In this document: positions 24,458 to 32,943 of the stretch, piece after piece
How the letters are laid out: each line of letters starts with the position of its first letter
Position numbering within the stretch: the stretch's first letter is position 1
Assembly (NCBI RefSeq): GCF_009857505.1
Contig: NZ_WWCP01000035.1
Coordinates: 1-64,000, forward strand
Length of the DNA: 64,000 nucleotides
Reading direction: 5' to 3'
Origin: Duganella lactea
GTDB lineage: Bacteria > Pseudomonadota > Gammaproteobacteria > Burkholderiales > Burkholderiaceae_D
Made by a program: the position numbers and the translations under genes
Notes under the pieces: model-generated
What the model was told of the DNA's origin: nothing
The model's database searches: none
The model's input: the letters and a program-made list of their open reading frames with translations, nothing else

Positions 24458-25843
24458 GTGAATATTTTCAGAACCAAGGATGTCGACGCCATGCGCGCCG
24501 CCACCCAACAACAGGGCGGCCTGCGCAAGGTGCTGGGCCCGGTCGACCTGATCCTGCTGGGCATCGGCGCGATTGTCGGCACCGGGATTTTCGTGCTGAC
24601 CGGCAGCGGCGCCACCACGGCCGGCCCGGCGCTGGCGCTGTCGTTCATGGTGGCGGCGGTGGCCTGTGGCTTCGCCGCGCTGTGCTATGCGGAGTTCGCC
24701 TCCATCCTGCCGGTGGCCGGCGGCATCTACACCTACAGCTACGCCATCCTCGGCGAGGTGATCGCCTGGATGATCGGCTGGGACCTGATTCTGGAATACG
24801 GGCTGGTGACGTCGGCCGTGTCGGTCGGCTGGTCGGGCTACTTCCAGTCGCTGCTGAGCGGCTTCGGCCTGCATATCCCGGTGGCGCTGTCGGCCGCGCC
24901 GGGCGCGCTGCCGGGCGTGACCACCTTCTTCAACCTGCCGGCGTTCTGCATCATGATGCTGCTGACCGTGATGCTGTCGCTGGGCGTGCGTGAATCGGTG
25001 CGGGTCAACAACATCATGGTGGTGGTGAAGATCGGCGTGGTGCTGATGTTCATCGTGGTCGGCGCGCGCCATGTGACGCCGGCCAACTGGCAACCGTTCA
25101 TGCCGTTCGGCGTCACCGGCGTGATGAGCGCCGCGGCGCTGGTGTTCTTCGCCTTCATCGGCTTCGACGCGGTGACCACGGCGGCGGAGGAGGTCAAGAA
25201 TCCGAAGCGCGATTTGCCTATCGGCATCATCGGCTCGCTGGCCGGCTGCACCGTGCTGTACGTGGTGGTGTCGATGATCATGACCGGCATCGTGCCGTTC
25301 GCCCAGTTCAAGGGCGTCGATCACCCGGTGTCGCTGGCGCTGCAGTTCGCCGGGGAAAAATGGTTCGCCGGCTTCGTCGACCTGGGCGCGATCCTGGGCA
25401 TGAGCACGGTGATCCTGGTGATGGCCTTCGGCCAGACCCGCGTGCTGTACGCCATGTCGCGCGACGGCCTGCTGCCGAAAAGCCTGTCGTCGCTGAACCG
25501 GGCCGGCACGCCGATTATCTCGACCTGGCTGGTCGGCATCGTCTTCGGCCTGCTGGGCGCGCTGGTGCCGCTGCAAGTGCTGGGCGAACTGGCCAATATC
25601 GGCACGCTGGCGGCGTTCTGCCTGGTGTCGTTGGCGGTGATCGTGCTGCGCCGCAAGCGGCCGGACCTGCCGCGCGCCTTCCGCTGCCCGGGTGTGCCGG
25701 TGGTGCCGGCGCTGGCCATCCTGTTCTGCGGCGCGCTGATGGCCTTCCTCAGCGCGGTGACGTGGATCGCCTTCCTGATCTGGCTGGCGATCGGCCTGGT
25801 GGTGTACTTCACCTACGCGCGCCATCGTTCATTGCTGAACTAA
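24458..25843 (+). CDS. APC-superfamily amino acid permease (CAT/YfnA-like)
   Basis: A 461-aa, 12-TM cation-coupled amino-acid transporter. The N-terminus has the APC signature GIGAIVGTGIFVLTG in TM1, and FFAFIGFDAVTTAAEEVKNPKRDLPIGI in TM6 and the following loop, typical of the cationic amino-acid transporter group. The start is GTG at 24458 preceded by GAGGAGG; an in-frame ATG further upstream has no ribosome binding site. Substrate (basic, branched-chain or other amino acids) cannot be assigned from sequence alone. It may be cotranscribed with mscS. Confidence 0.92.
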   Translation: MNIFRTKDVDAMRAATQQQGGLRKVLGPVDLILLGIGAIVGTGIFVLTGSGATTAGPALALSFMVAAVACGFAALCYAEFASILPVAGGIYTYSYAILGEVIAWMIGWDLILEYGLVTSAVSVGWSGYFQSLLSGFGLHIPVALSAAPGALPGVTTFFNLPAFCIMMLLTVMLSLGVRESVRVNNIMVVVKIGVVLMFIVVGARHVTPANWQPFMPFGVTGVMSAAALVFFAFIGFDAVTTAAEEVKNPKRDLPIGIIGSLAGCTVLYVVVSMIMTGIVPFAQFKGVDHPVSLALQFAGEKWFAGFVDLGAILGMSTVILVMAFGQTRVLYAMSRDGLLPKSLSSLNRAGTPIISTWLVGIVFGLLGALVPLQVLGELANIGTLAAFCLVSLAVIVLRRKRPDLPRAFRCPGVPVVPALAILFCGALMAFLSAVTWIAFLIWLAIGLVVYFTYARHRSLLN

Positions 25844-25957
25844 ATCGGTACTTGCGCGCTGGATCGGAGTTTTGCCGGGCAGATTGTAACTACGCCCGGC
25901 CGACCATTAAGGTAGAGTAAAATCACGCGCACTTATCCCTTCTCCAGCGAGTGAGCC

Positions 25958-28126
25958 TTGATCGACAGCCCACCGGTACGCGCCCTGCGCGCCGCCTTGT
26001 CCAAACGCATGCAAATGCTGGATCAAGGCGACCAGGACCTGCAGGGCTGGCGTCAGCGGCTGCTGAACGGCCTGTGCGCCGTGGCGTTCTGGCTCGGCCT
26101 GCTGGCCGCGCTGCCGAGCATGTGGGCCGGCGCGCGCCAGGGCCACTGGCCGCTGCTGGCGGTGGATGGCTTCTCGCTGGCCGGCATGGCGCTGCTCAAT
26201 TACCGCCACGACATCGCTTACCGCTGGCGCGCCTTCGCGCTGCTGGGCATCGCTTACGTGCTGTCGGTCGGCCTGCTGTTTTCGCTCGGGCCGCTGTCGC
26301 AGATCTACTTGCTGGCGGTGCCGGTGCTGTTCACCGTGCTGATCGGCACCAAGGCCGCCGTCCTCGCGCTGCTGGCGTGTAGCGGCACGCTGTTTCTGGC
26401 GGGCTACGTCGGCGGCCTGGAGTTCGGCATGGCGCAGATCGCGGTCAGCCCGCTGGTGCACTGGATCGTCGTCGCGGTGAACTTCCTGCTGGTGTCGGCC
26501 GTGCTCAGCGTGTCATGCGCCTATCTGCTACATGGGCTGGGCGGTGCGCTGGTGCGCGAACGCCTGATCCACGAGCGCAACGCCGAAGCGCTGGCGGCGC
26601 GGCGGGCGGCCGAGGTGTCCAACCAGCTCAAGAGCGATTTCCTGGCGATGATCAGCCACGAGGTGCGCACCCCGCTGGGCGGCGTGATCGGCATGCTGCG
26701 CTCGTCTCTGAAGGATCACACGCTGGCGGCGGCGACGCGCGAACGCTTGCGGCTGAGCCTGAGCAATGCCGAGGTGCTGCTGCAGATCCTCAACGATATT
26801 CTCGATTACACCCGGCTCGAAGCGGGCAAGATGCCGCTGGAAACGCTGGATTTCGATCTGCCCGGCCTGGTGCAGGACGTGGTCGGCCTGCTGGCCAACC
26901 GCGCCGCTGTCAAGGGCGTGGCGCTGATCGCCGAGGTCGAGCCGGCCCTGCCGGCCTGGTGGCGCGGCGACCCGACGCGCCTGCGGCAGGTGGTGGTCAA
27001 CCTGGTGAGCAATGGCATCAAGTTCACCGAGCGCGGCGAGGTGCGCGTCAGCGTGCGCGAGCAGCCGGGGCAGGGCCTCGTGCTGAGCGTGCGCGACACC
27101 GGCATCGGCATCGAGGCCGCCGCGCTGGGCCGCCTGTTCCAGAAATTCGAGCAGGCCGACGCCGCCACCTCGCGCAAGTACGGCGGCGCCGGCCTGGGCC
27201 TGGCCATTTGCAAGAACATCGTGCTGGCGATGGGCGGCCGCATCGAGGCCAGCAGCGAGCCCGGTGTCGGCAGCGAGTTCCGCGTCTGCCTGCCGCTGGC
27301 GCACGGCACGCCGGCGATGGCGCCGCCGGAACCACAGCGGCGCCCGCACGCCGGCCGCATGGCGGTGCTGTGCGCCGAGGATGGCAGCACCAACCAGCTG
27401 ATTCTGCGCGAGCTGCTCGGGCATATGGGCCATGCGGTCACCATCGTCGAGGACGGCCTGCTGGCGTTGGAGGCGCTGGCCGCGCACGACTACGATCTGG
27501 TGATCATGGATGGCCGCATGCCGCGCATGGACGGCATCGCCGCCGTGCAGCGGCTGCGCGCCGGTCTCGACGGTGTGCGCAATCCGGCCATCCCGGTCAT
27601 CGCGCTGACCGCCAACGTCAGCGCCGAAGAGCGGCAGCGTTTCCTGGAGGCCGGCGCCAGCGCCTTCCTGGCCAAGCCGATCGACGAAAACGACCTGCAC
27701 AACGAAATCGCGCGCCAGCTGGACGGCTTGCTGGCGCGCGGGCAAGCGCTGATCGGCGAGCGGCACGCGCCGGCGCCGGCGCCGGCGGTGCTCGACACCA
27801 TGTTCGGCGTGACCGCCGTGCCGGTCACCGTGCCGGTCAGCGCGGCGCCGGACGTCGGCGACAAGCTGTACCGCGCGATGCGCGCCGCCTTCCAGGTCGA
27901 AGGCCCGCGTCTGCTGGAGGTGGCGCAGCGTGGCGTCGACCAGGGCGACGCCACGGCGGTCGCGCTGGCCGCGCACAGCCTGATGGGCGCCGCCGCCTTC
28001 CTTGGCGCCGACCAGCTGCACGCCCGCTGCGCCCAGATCGAAAAGCTGGCCGACGCCGGCGAACTCCACGCCATCCACCCGCACCTGGCCACACTGCGGC
28101 AAGAGCTGGCGCTGGTGCTGGCTTGA
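25958..28126 (+). CDS. Hybrid sensor histidine kinase (membrane, HisKA-HATPase-REC-Hpt)
   Basis: A 722-aa multistep phosphorelay kinase. Five to six TM helices lie in residues about 40-190. Then HisKA with FLAMISHEVRTPLGG (His234), HATPase_c (N box NLVSNGIKF, G boxes DTGIGIE and GGAGLGLAI), a receiver domain with YDLVIMDGRMPRMDG (Asp518), and a C-terminal Hpt domain with AAHSLMGAAAFLGA (His673). The order TM-HK-REC-Hpt resembles RpfC-type sensors of fatty-acid signals, but the membrane part was not recognised as RpfC and no rpfF/rpfG lie nearby. The proposed start is TTG at 25958; the first ATG alternative is at 26009. No cognate response regulator is adjacent. Confidence 0.9.
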   Translation: MIDSPPVRALRAALSKRMQMLDQGDQDLQGWRQRLLNGLCAVAFWLGLLAALPSMWAGARQGHWPLLAVDGFSLAGMALLNYRHDIAYRWRAFALLGIAYVLSVGLLFSLGPLSQIYLLAVPVLFTVLIGTKAAVLALLACSGTLFLAGYVGGLEFGMAQIAVSPLVHWIVVAVNFLLVSAVLSVSCAYLLHGLGGALVRERLIHERNAEALAARRAAEVSNQLKSDFLAMISHEVRTPLGGVIGMLRSSLKDHTLAAATRERLRLSLSNAEVLLQILNDILDYTRLEAGKMPLETLDFDLPGLVQDVVGLLANRAAVKGVALIAEVEPALPAWWRGDPTRLRQVVVNLVSNGIKFTERGEVRVSVREQPGQGLVLSVRDTGIGIEAAALGRLFQKFEQADAATSRKYGGAGLGLAICKNIVLAMGGRIEASSEPGVGSEFRVCLPLAHGTPAMAPPEPQRRPHAGRMAVLCAEDGSTNQLILRELLGHMGHAVTIVEDGLLALEALAAHDYDLVIMDGRMPRMDGIAAVQRLRAGLDGVRNPAIPVIALTANVSAEERQRFLEAGASAFLAKPIDENDLHNEIARQLDGLLARGQALIGERHAPAPAPAVLDTMFGVTAVPVTVPVSAAPDVGDKLYRAMRAAFQVEGPRLLEVAQRGVDQGDATAVALAAHSLMGAAAFLGADQLHARCAQIEKLADAGELHAIHPHLATLRQELALVLA

Positions 28127-28183
28127 AACGCTGCGTGCGGAGGCTTATGATGAGGGCATTGTAATCCTTCGGATCCATAACAC

Positions 28184-28546
28184 ATGTCCAGCATTACCGC
28201 GTTTCGTCACCAATCTCCAACGCCTGAGTACGACCATCCGCGCGCCGGGCGGCGGCTGGAGGGTAATCCGAAGCGCACTACCTGGAACCACTTTACCAAC
28301 GCCAGCGGCGAAGTCAGCGCCGGCGTCTGGGCGTGCGAGAAGGGCAGTTGGCGCATCGCCTTCGGCCCCAACAAGGATGAATACTTCTACGTCCTCGAAG
28401 GCCGCTGCCGCGTCATCAACGAAGCCGGCGACATTGCCGAAGCCGGCCCCGGCGACGCTCTCGTCATCCCGGCCAACTTCAAGGGCGTGTTCGAAGTCGT
28501 CGAGCCGGTCAGGAAACACTACGTCATCGTTGACCGCGGCGGCTGA
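28184..28546 (+). CDS. Small cupin-domain protein
   Basis: A 120-aa single-domain cupin of the EutQ/ureidoglycine-aminohydrolase-like (cupin_3) type. The motifs WRIAFGPNKDEYFYVLEGRCRVI and GDALVIPANFKGVFEV form the two conserved beta-barrel blocks. Metal ligands are partly missing (no HxH in the first block: GPNKDEYFYV), so catalysis is doubtful. Function unknown; no pathway context. It is short and stands alone between the kinase and the transporter. Confidence 0.85.
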   Translation: MSSITAFRHQSPTPEYDHPRAGRRLEGNPKRTTWNHFTNASGEVSAGVWACEKGSWRIAFGPNKDEYFYVLEGRCRVINEAGDIAEAGPGDALVIPANFKGVFEVVEPVRKHYVIVDRGG

Positions 28547-28614
28547 GCGCCCGCTTTCGTTCGGGCGCCATGGTAAGATAATCGTTTTCCCTCTGCCGTC
28601 GCCGCCCTCCAGGC

Positions 28615-29562
28615 ATGCTTGAAATCCTCGCCATCACCTGTCCGATTTACCTTGTTGTGCTGGCCGGGTATGTCGCCACCCGCAGCGGTCTGTTTGCCCG
28701 CGCCGACATGCAGGTGTTCGGCAAGTTCGTCTTCAATCTGGCGCTGCCGGCGCTGATCTTCAACGCGCTGGCGCAGCACCATATCAGCGACATCCTGCAC
28801 CCGGCTTATCTGCTGTCATATCTATTCGGTTCGTTGCTGATGCTGGCGCTGGCCTATGTCACCGGCCGCCGCCTGCTCAAGCTGAGCATGCTGCGCAGCA
28901 CCTTCATGGCGATGGGCGTGTCGTGCTCCAACAGCAGCTTCATCGGCTTTCCGATCCTGATGCTGATGGTGGCGCCGGTGGCCGGCGTGGCGCTGGGCCT
29001 GAACGTCATCATCGAGAACCTGGTGATGCTGCCGCTGCTGCTGGCCATGGCCGAGCATGGCCGCGATGGCGGCGGCGGCGCCTGGCATCAGGTGGTGCGC
29101 CAGTCGGCGCGGCGGCTGATGAAAAATCCGCTGGTGTTGGCGGTGACGGCCGGCCTGATCGTCAGCCTGTCCGAGCTGACACTGCCGGCGCCGGTGATCC
29201 GCGCCGTCAACTTGTTCGCGCAGGCCAGCGGCGGCCTGTCGCTGTTTGCGATTGGCGGCATGCTGGTCGGACTGTCGCTGAGCGCGGGCTGGCAGCGCGT
29301 GGTGCCGCTGGTGGTGGGCAAGCTGATCGGCCATCCGCTGGCGGTGCTGCTGATCGCCACGCTGGTGCCGCTGATCGGCGTCACGCCGATGGCGCCGCCA
29401 CTGCGCGCCGCCGCCTTGCTGATGGCGGCCATGCCGATGCTGAGCATCTATCCGATTCTGGGCCAGGCCTACGGCGAGGCCGACCGCAGCGCGACGGCCT
29501 TACTGATTTGCATGGTCTCCTCCTTCTTCACGCTCAGTGGTTGGATGTGGTTGCTGCACTGA
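28615..29562 (+). CDS. AEC-family transporter (auxin efflux carrier fold)
   Basis: A 315-aa, ten-TM carrier: two five-helix halves, with the N-terminal LAITCPIYLVVLAGYVATRSGLF block and FVFNLALPALIFNAL crossover region characteristic of AEC permeases (malonate/malate-type and uncharacterised efflux carriers). The ATG at 28615 follows a weak CAGGC ribosome binding site. It is convergent with the small gene at 29640. Substrate unknown. Confidence 0.9.
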   Translation: MLEILAITCPIYLVVLAGYVATRSGLFARADMQVFGKFVFNLALPALIFNALAQHHISDILHPAYLLSYLFGSLLMLALAYVTGRRLLKLSMLRSTFMAMGVSCSNSSFIGFPILMLMVAPVAGVALGLNVIIENLVMLPLLLAMAEHGRDGGGGAWHQVVRQSARRLMKNPLVLAVTAGLIVSLSELTLPAPVIRAVNLFAQASGGLSLFAIGGMLVGLSLSAGWQRVVPLVVGKLIGHPLAVLLIATLVPLIGVTPMAPPLRAAALLMAAMPMLSIYPILGQAYGEADRSATALLICMVSSFFTLSGWMWLLH

Positions 29563-29639
29563 GGCGAAAATGCCAGATGCGAAGTCGGGCGGCGCCTGAC
29601 GCAATCGCCTCTCCGAAGAGGCCCGCGTGGTGCAACGGA

Positions 29640-29864
29640 TCAGCGCCGCGCGGCCTTGATCTTGCGCGTCGTCGTGGCGCGCGGAGGATGTTCGGCGGCG
29701 GCGCCGAACAGCGCCTCGACCATCGGATCGCGCCGGATATTCATCTTCTTGGCGCGGGTCGGGTAGACCGTATCGTCGATCAGGCGGTGCACACGCGCAC
29801 CTTCGCGGTTGATGGTGACGCTCAGAGTGGGACCGTCGTAGTAGTCATTCGCCATTTGTTTCAT
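29640..29864 (-). CDS. Small basic protein, last gene of the hemerythrin operon
   Basis: A 74-aa protein of unrecognised family (a start at the ATG three codons further in is also possible). The N-terminal half is mixed (NDYYDGPTLSVTINREGARVHRLIDDTVYPTRAKK) and the C-terminal third is Arg/Lys-rich. No signal peptide or TM segment. It starts 18 bp after the stop of the PaaX-like gene on the same strand, preceded by GAAAGAG, so it is very likely cotranscribed with the five-gene FNR-controlled operon. Codon use matches its neighbours, which supports a real gene. Confidence 0.65.
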   Translation of the reverse strand: MKQMANDYYDGPTLSVTINREGARVHRLIDDTVYPTRAKKMNIRRDPMVEALFGAAAEHPPRATTTRKIKAARR

Positions 29865-29882
29865 GATTCTCTTTCGGTGATA

Positions 29883-30806
29883 TTAAGCAGTCATGTAGAC
29901 GCTGGTGCGGCGCGCGACGTGGCGACGTACCGGCGTGTTCGAAATGCCGGCTGGCTGCTCTAATGCCGGCGCTTCGGTAATCTTCAGGATGTGGCGGCGT
30001 GCCTGCGTCGCGCAGCCCGCGTACAGGGCCACATAGGTTTGATACGCTTCCATCGCCATCCAGTCCCGCGGCAGCAGCTCTTGCGGCAGCAGTGGATCCG
30101 CGCGGCGGCAGTGCTGGTAGCCATGGCTGACCAGCAGCCGCAGCATGTAAGCCTGGACGTCGGTGAAGGCGCCGCGCTTGCCCAGCATCTGGCGCAGCGG
30201 CTCGAAGCGCTGCTTGAACTGCGCGTACATCGCGGCCGGTGTCTCCAGGTCCCAATCCATCTTGCCGAACAAGGGCTGGCGCACGGCGGCGGCCAGCTGC
30301 GCGCCGCTCACTTCAAACAGCGCCAGACCGTGGTCTTCGCCGGCCTGCACGCCGCGCGTGTAGGATGCCGGACGGGCCAGCACGTTCGGCGCCAGCACGC
30401 AGTAGTCCAGGTCCAGCAGCTGCTTGCGCGCGCCCGCGTAGCTGGTGGCGCTGATGCCGCCGGAGTTGACCAGCATGGTCCAGTCCTCGGCGAAGCCGCG
30501 GCCTGCCGGGATGTTGAGCCGCTGGCGCGTCGACTGGATCGAGGCTGCGGCCTGCGGCGTCAGCATGCACAGGCTGCGACGGCCGTGGCGCTCGATCTTG
30601 ATCACTTTGTGCTCGGCGAGGCGGAACAGCGCCGTGCGCACGGTGCGCTCCTGGAAGCCCAGCGGTTCCAGCAGGGCGATCACGCTGCCCAGCCATTGGG
30701 TCTGCTGGCCGAAGACCTGCGCCTCGCTGAACATCAGTTTCAACAGGGTGCTCAGGCGGGGCTTGGCCTGACGCAGTACGGCGTCGATATAGAATTCGCT
30801 ATTCAT
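29883..30806 (-). CDS. PaaX-family transcriptional regulator
   Basis: A 307-aa protein with the PaaX layout. An N-terminal winged helix (about residues 15-85: LSTLLKLMFSEAQVFGQQTQWLGSVIALLEPLGFQERTVRTALFRLAEHKVI) is followed by the PaaX central and C-terminal regions ending with LLPQELLPRDWMAMEAYQTYVALY. The known family member PaaX represses phenylacetate catabolism and is released by phenylacetyl-CoA. Here no paa genes are near. The ATG at 30806 overlaps the upstream membrane-protein stop in an ATGA, implying translational coupling. The upstream extension of this reading frame is only the out-of-frame shadow of that membrane-protein gene. Its ligand and targets are unknown. Confidence 0.88.
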   Translation of the reverse strand: MNSEFYIDAVLRQAKPRLSTLLKLMFSEAQVFGQQTQWLGSVIALLEPLGFQERTVRTALFRLAEHKVIKIERHGRRSLCMLTPQAAASIQSTRQRLNIPAGRGFAEDWTMLVNSGGISATSYAGARKQLLDLDYCVLAPNVLARPASYTRGVQAGEDHGLALFEVSGAQLAAAVRQPLFGKMDWDLETPAAMYAQFKQRFEPLRQMLGKRGAFTDVQAYMLRLLVSHGYQHCRRADPLLPQELLPRDWMAMEAYQTYVALYAGCATQARRHILKITEAPALEQPAGISNTPVRRHVARRTSVYMTA

Positions 30807-32107
30807 GATTGTGCGGGAACGAGGAGAATATGGTGAGTCACGGCGCGACCCAGGTTGAACCACAGCCCGAGGCAGGCGGCGCACATCAGCACCGCGCCCG
30901 GACGCGCCAGCGCCGGTTGATAGCAAGCCGCCAGCAGTAGCAGCAGGCCGGCGAGGTGCACGCCGTACTGCCATTGCGCGTGGCGCTCCGGGATGATCTG
31001 GTTGATATTGGGCGGTTTGCGGCCACTGCGCGCGCGCGCATCCTGCAGGTGATACCAGGTCAGGAACGGGACGATCTTGTAGAGCATGCCGCTGACGGCC
31101 GACAGCGCGAAGCCGGCGATCAGCAGCACGCCCACCGCCAGCGGCGCGGCGTTGGATGGCGCGGCCGCAGGCCACAGCCACACGCCCAGCGCCGCCAGCA
31201 GGCAGACCATGGCGGTACGCCAGAACAGCGTGGTCGGATCGGCGCGCGGACGCTTGCGGCGCGCCAGCAGGTACAGCGTGGCGCCGCCGAACAGCGCGTA
31301 GCCAGCCGCCAGCAGCGCCAGGAAGCCGAGATGCAGCAGCGTGCCGTGGCCGGTCCAGCCGCTCGACAGCGAGGCCGCGCCGAGCAGGATGAACATCCAG
31401 GTGGAGTAGGCACCGGTCAGGAATTTGGGATACGGCTCGGTGAGCATGAACATCGGCACCACCTGGAAGGCGATGCCGATCACCAGCAGGCCCACCCAGC
31501 CCAGCATGCCCCACATCGCGTGCAGGTCGGTGATGCGCTGCAGCGGCATTTGCAGCATGCCCGGCCAGGCGAAGCCGCTGGCCAGCATGCCGCCGAGGAT
31601 CATGGTCAGCACCAGCGCCGCCAGCGACAGGCGGATGCCCGCGACCACCGCGCCGGCGCCGGGCAGGTGGTACTGCCACATGGCGACCGTGCAGGCGCCG
31701 ACGAACAGCATCAACCCCGCCAGCAGCAGCGCCATGGCGAGGCGGAACAGCACCGGGCCGCCCAGCCAGAAGCCGGCGGCCAGCGCCAGCGTGCCGGCGC
31801 ACAGGCAGACATGCACCACCGCGCCGACGGCGTGGGTGCGCGGCACTTCGATGCCGGCCACCACCGGCAGCATTTGCAGCAAGGCGCCGATCATGGTCAT
31901 GCTCAGGCAACCCAGCACCATCAGGTGGGTGATGGCCAGCGTCAGCGGCGACCAGCGGGTGAGCAGGGCCGCTTCGCCCTGCCAGGCGAGGAAGGCGGCG
32001 GCCAGCGCCGCGAACAGCGGCGCCGAGAGAAAATAGCGCAGCGGCAGCGACAGCGGCGGGTTGTTGCCGAAGGAGAGGGCGCGCTGCGGTGCGTCGAGGG
32101 GTTTCAT
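30803..32107 (-). CDS. 12-TM NnrS/haem-copper-oxidase-like membrane protein of the NO-response operon
   Basis: A 434-aa polytopic inner-membrane protein with about twelve TM helices. Conserved-looking intramembrane histidines lie in ITHLMVLGCLSMTMIGALLQMLP, LHAMWGMLGWVGLLVIGIAFQVVPMF and FLTWYHLQ, a pattern like haem-binding NnrS or subunit-I-like proteins found beside denitrification genes. It is distinct from the true NnrS at 62602. Both ends overlap neighbours by ATGA (DUF2249 upstream, PaaX-like downstream), so the operon is tightly coupled. A role in NO handling or NO-stress respiration is inferred from context, not demonstrated. Confidence 0.75.
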   Translation of the reverse strand: MKPLDAPQRALSFGNNPPLSLPLRYFLSAPLFAALAAAFLAWQGEAALLTRWSPLTLAITHLMVLGCLSMTMIGALLQMLPVVAGIEVPRTHAVGAVVHVCLCAGTLALAAGFWLGGPVLFRLAMALLLAGLMLFVGACTVAMWQYHLPGAGAVVAGIRLSLAALVLTMILGGMLASGFAWPGMLQMPLQRITDLHAMWGMLGWVGLLVIGIAFQVVPMFMLTEPYPKFLTGAYSTWMFILLGAASLSSGWTGHGTLLHLGFLALLAAGYALFGGATLYLLARRKRPRADPTTLFWRTAMVCLLAALGVWLWPAAAPSNAAPLAVGVLLIAGFALSAVSGMLYKIVPFLTWYHLQDARARSGRKPPNINQIIPERHAQWQYGVHLAGLLLLLAACYQPALARPGAVLMCAACLGLWFNLGRAVTHHILLVPAQS

Positions 32108-32355
32108 GCGATGGGGCCGAGCCAGATCATCACTTCGTAGCGCTGATCGTCCTGCGGCGTGGTGCGGTACTGGTAGCCGTTGCGCAGCAGGATGCGGTAC
32201 AGCGGCACCGGTTCGCGGTCGATCAGCACCCGCAGGCGCTCATCGTCGCTCAGCCGGTCCAGCGCTTCGAGAATGCGCACCATCGGCTCCGGAGCTTCCA
32301 GGCCGCCGACGTCCAGCAGGCGGGCGCTCGCGCCATCTTCCAGCAAGGCGCTCAT
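32104..32355 (-). CDS. DUF2249 protein (TusA-like fold)
   Basis: An 83-aa protein with the DUF2249 pattern: LLDVGGLEAPEPMVRILEALDRLSDDERLRVLIDREPVPLYRILLRNGYQY. This small two-layer fold resembles TusA but lacks its catalytic Cys. DUF2249 genes recur next to hemerythrin, nirK and nor genes in denitrifiers; their function is unestablished. It overlaps both neighbours by 4 bp (ATGA at each junction). A second member of the family is encoded at 41334 just ahead of nirK. Confidence 0.88.
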   Translation of the reverse strand: MSALLEDGASARLLDVGGLEAPEPMVRILEALDRLSDDERLRVLIDREPVPLYRILLRNGYQYRTTPQDDQRYEVMIWLGPIA

Positions 32356-32801
32356 GCGATGCTCCCTTCCATCTGCTCCATGCTGGCGACGACGTCGTCG
32401 GCCTGCGCGGCCAGCACATGGTCGGCCTGCGGGTAGAGGATCCCTTCTTCCTTCAGATTATGCTGGCGCATCATGATGCGCAGCGTGTCGGCATGGTCGA
32501 AGAAGGTGTCGCTGTCCTGCCGCGTGATGGCGCTTTTCATGTCCGTCAGCAGCTCGCGCATCTGCCGGTGCTCGCCGCGCATGACGGTGGTCGGGCCGTA
32601 GCCGTTGCCCAGCGCGTGGTCGAGGCGGGGGAACAGCACCCGTTCTTCCTTCTCAAGGTGAAGCTCAAACATCTGCAGGAAGACGCTGAAATGACTGGTG
32701 GCGTCGTCCCAGTGGCGCAGGATAACGTCCGATTCCGCCACAGCGTATTGATCGTCGCAGCGGCGATGATCCTGATCGAGATAGCTTGCGATCTTCTGCA
32801 T
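32352..32801 (-). CDS. Hemerythrin-domain protein
   Basis: A 149-aa di-iron four-helix protein. Candidate ligands are His at DQDHRRCD, HFSVFLQMFELHLEKEERVLFP (H...E/H pair), GEHRQM and MMRQHNLKEEGILYPQADH. The HxxxE motifs in helices 2 and 4 are typical of hemerythrin/RIC-like proteins, which bind O2 or NO or repair nitrosatively damaged iron centres. First gene of the leftward five-gene operon, driven by the divergent FNR promoter (-10 GACAAT at 32842-32847 on the minus strand). Role in NO stress is inferred from its operon partners. Confidence 0.9.
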   Translation of the reverse strand: MQKIASYLDQDHRRCDDQYAVAESDVILRHWDDATSHFSVFLQMFELHLEKEERVLFPRLDHALGNGYGPTTVMRGEHRQMRELLTDMKSAITRQDSDTFFDHADTLRIMMRQHNLKEEGILYPQADHVLAAQADDVVASMEQMEGSIA

Positions 32802-32841
32802 TTTCTTTGTCCTTGCTCATGTACTTTGCTTATCTGTGTGC

Positions 32842-32913
32842 ATTGTCCCACCCGATAAAGCTTAATTTCTTTGATTCACATCAAGGATTTTCGGGTTCAT
32901 GGAGCGATACAGT
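32842..32913. promoter_or_regulatory. Divergent FNR-type promoter: hemerythrin operon and ubiUVT
   Basis: A perfect FNR/DNR box TTGATTCACATCAA occupies 32871-32884 (centre 32877.5). On the plus strand a -10 element TACAGT lies at 32908-32913; on the minus strand a -10 element GACAAT lies at 32842-32847. Each -10 is centred exactly 33 bp from the box, the geometry of a class II FNR promoter (box at about -41.5). A single site can therefore activate both operons. The likely regulators are FNR (not in window) or the DNR-like protein encoded at 48609. Confidence 0.85.
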
Positions 32914-32943
32914 TCGTTCGCCCTATTTAGCCATGAAGACCAC

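Noticed and set aside
25951..25953. GTG at 25951 as the start of the hybrid kinase
   Set aside because: It is in a different frame from the kinase; the TTG at 25958 is in frame and begins the conserved-looking N-terminus.
30807..31910. Upstream extension of the PaaX-like reading frame
   Set aside because: It lies inside the 12-TM membrane protein gene in another frame and has no membrane or regulator features; the PaaX start is fixed by the ATGA overlap at 30803-30806.
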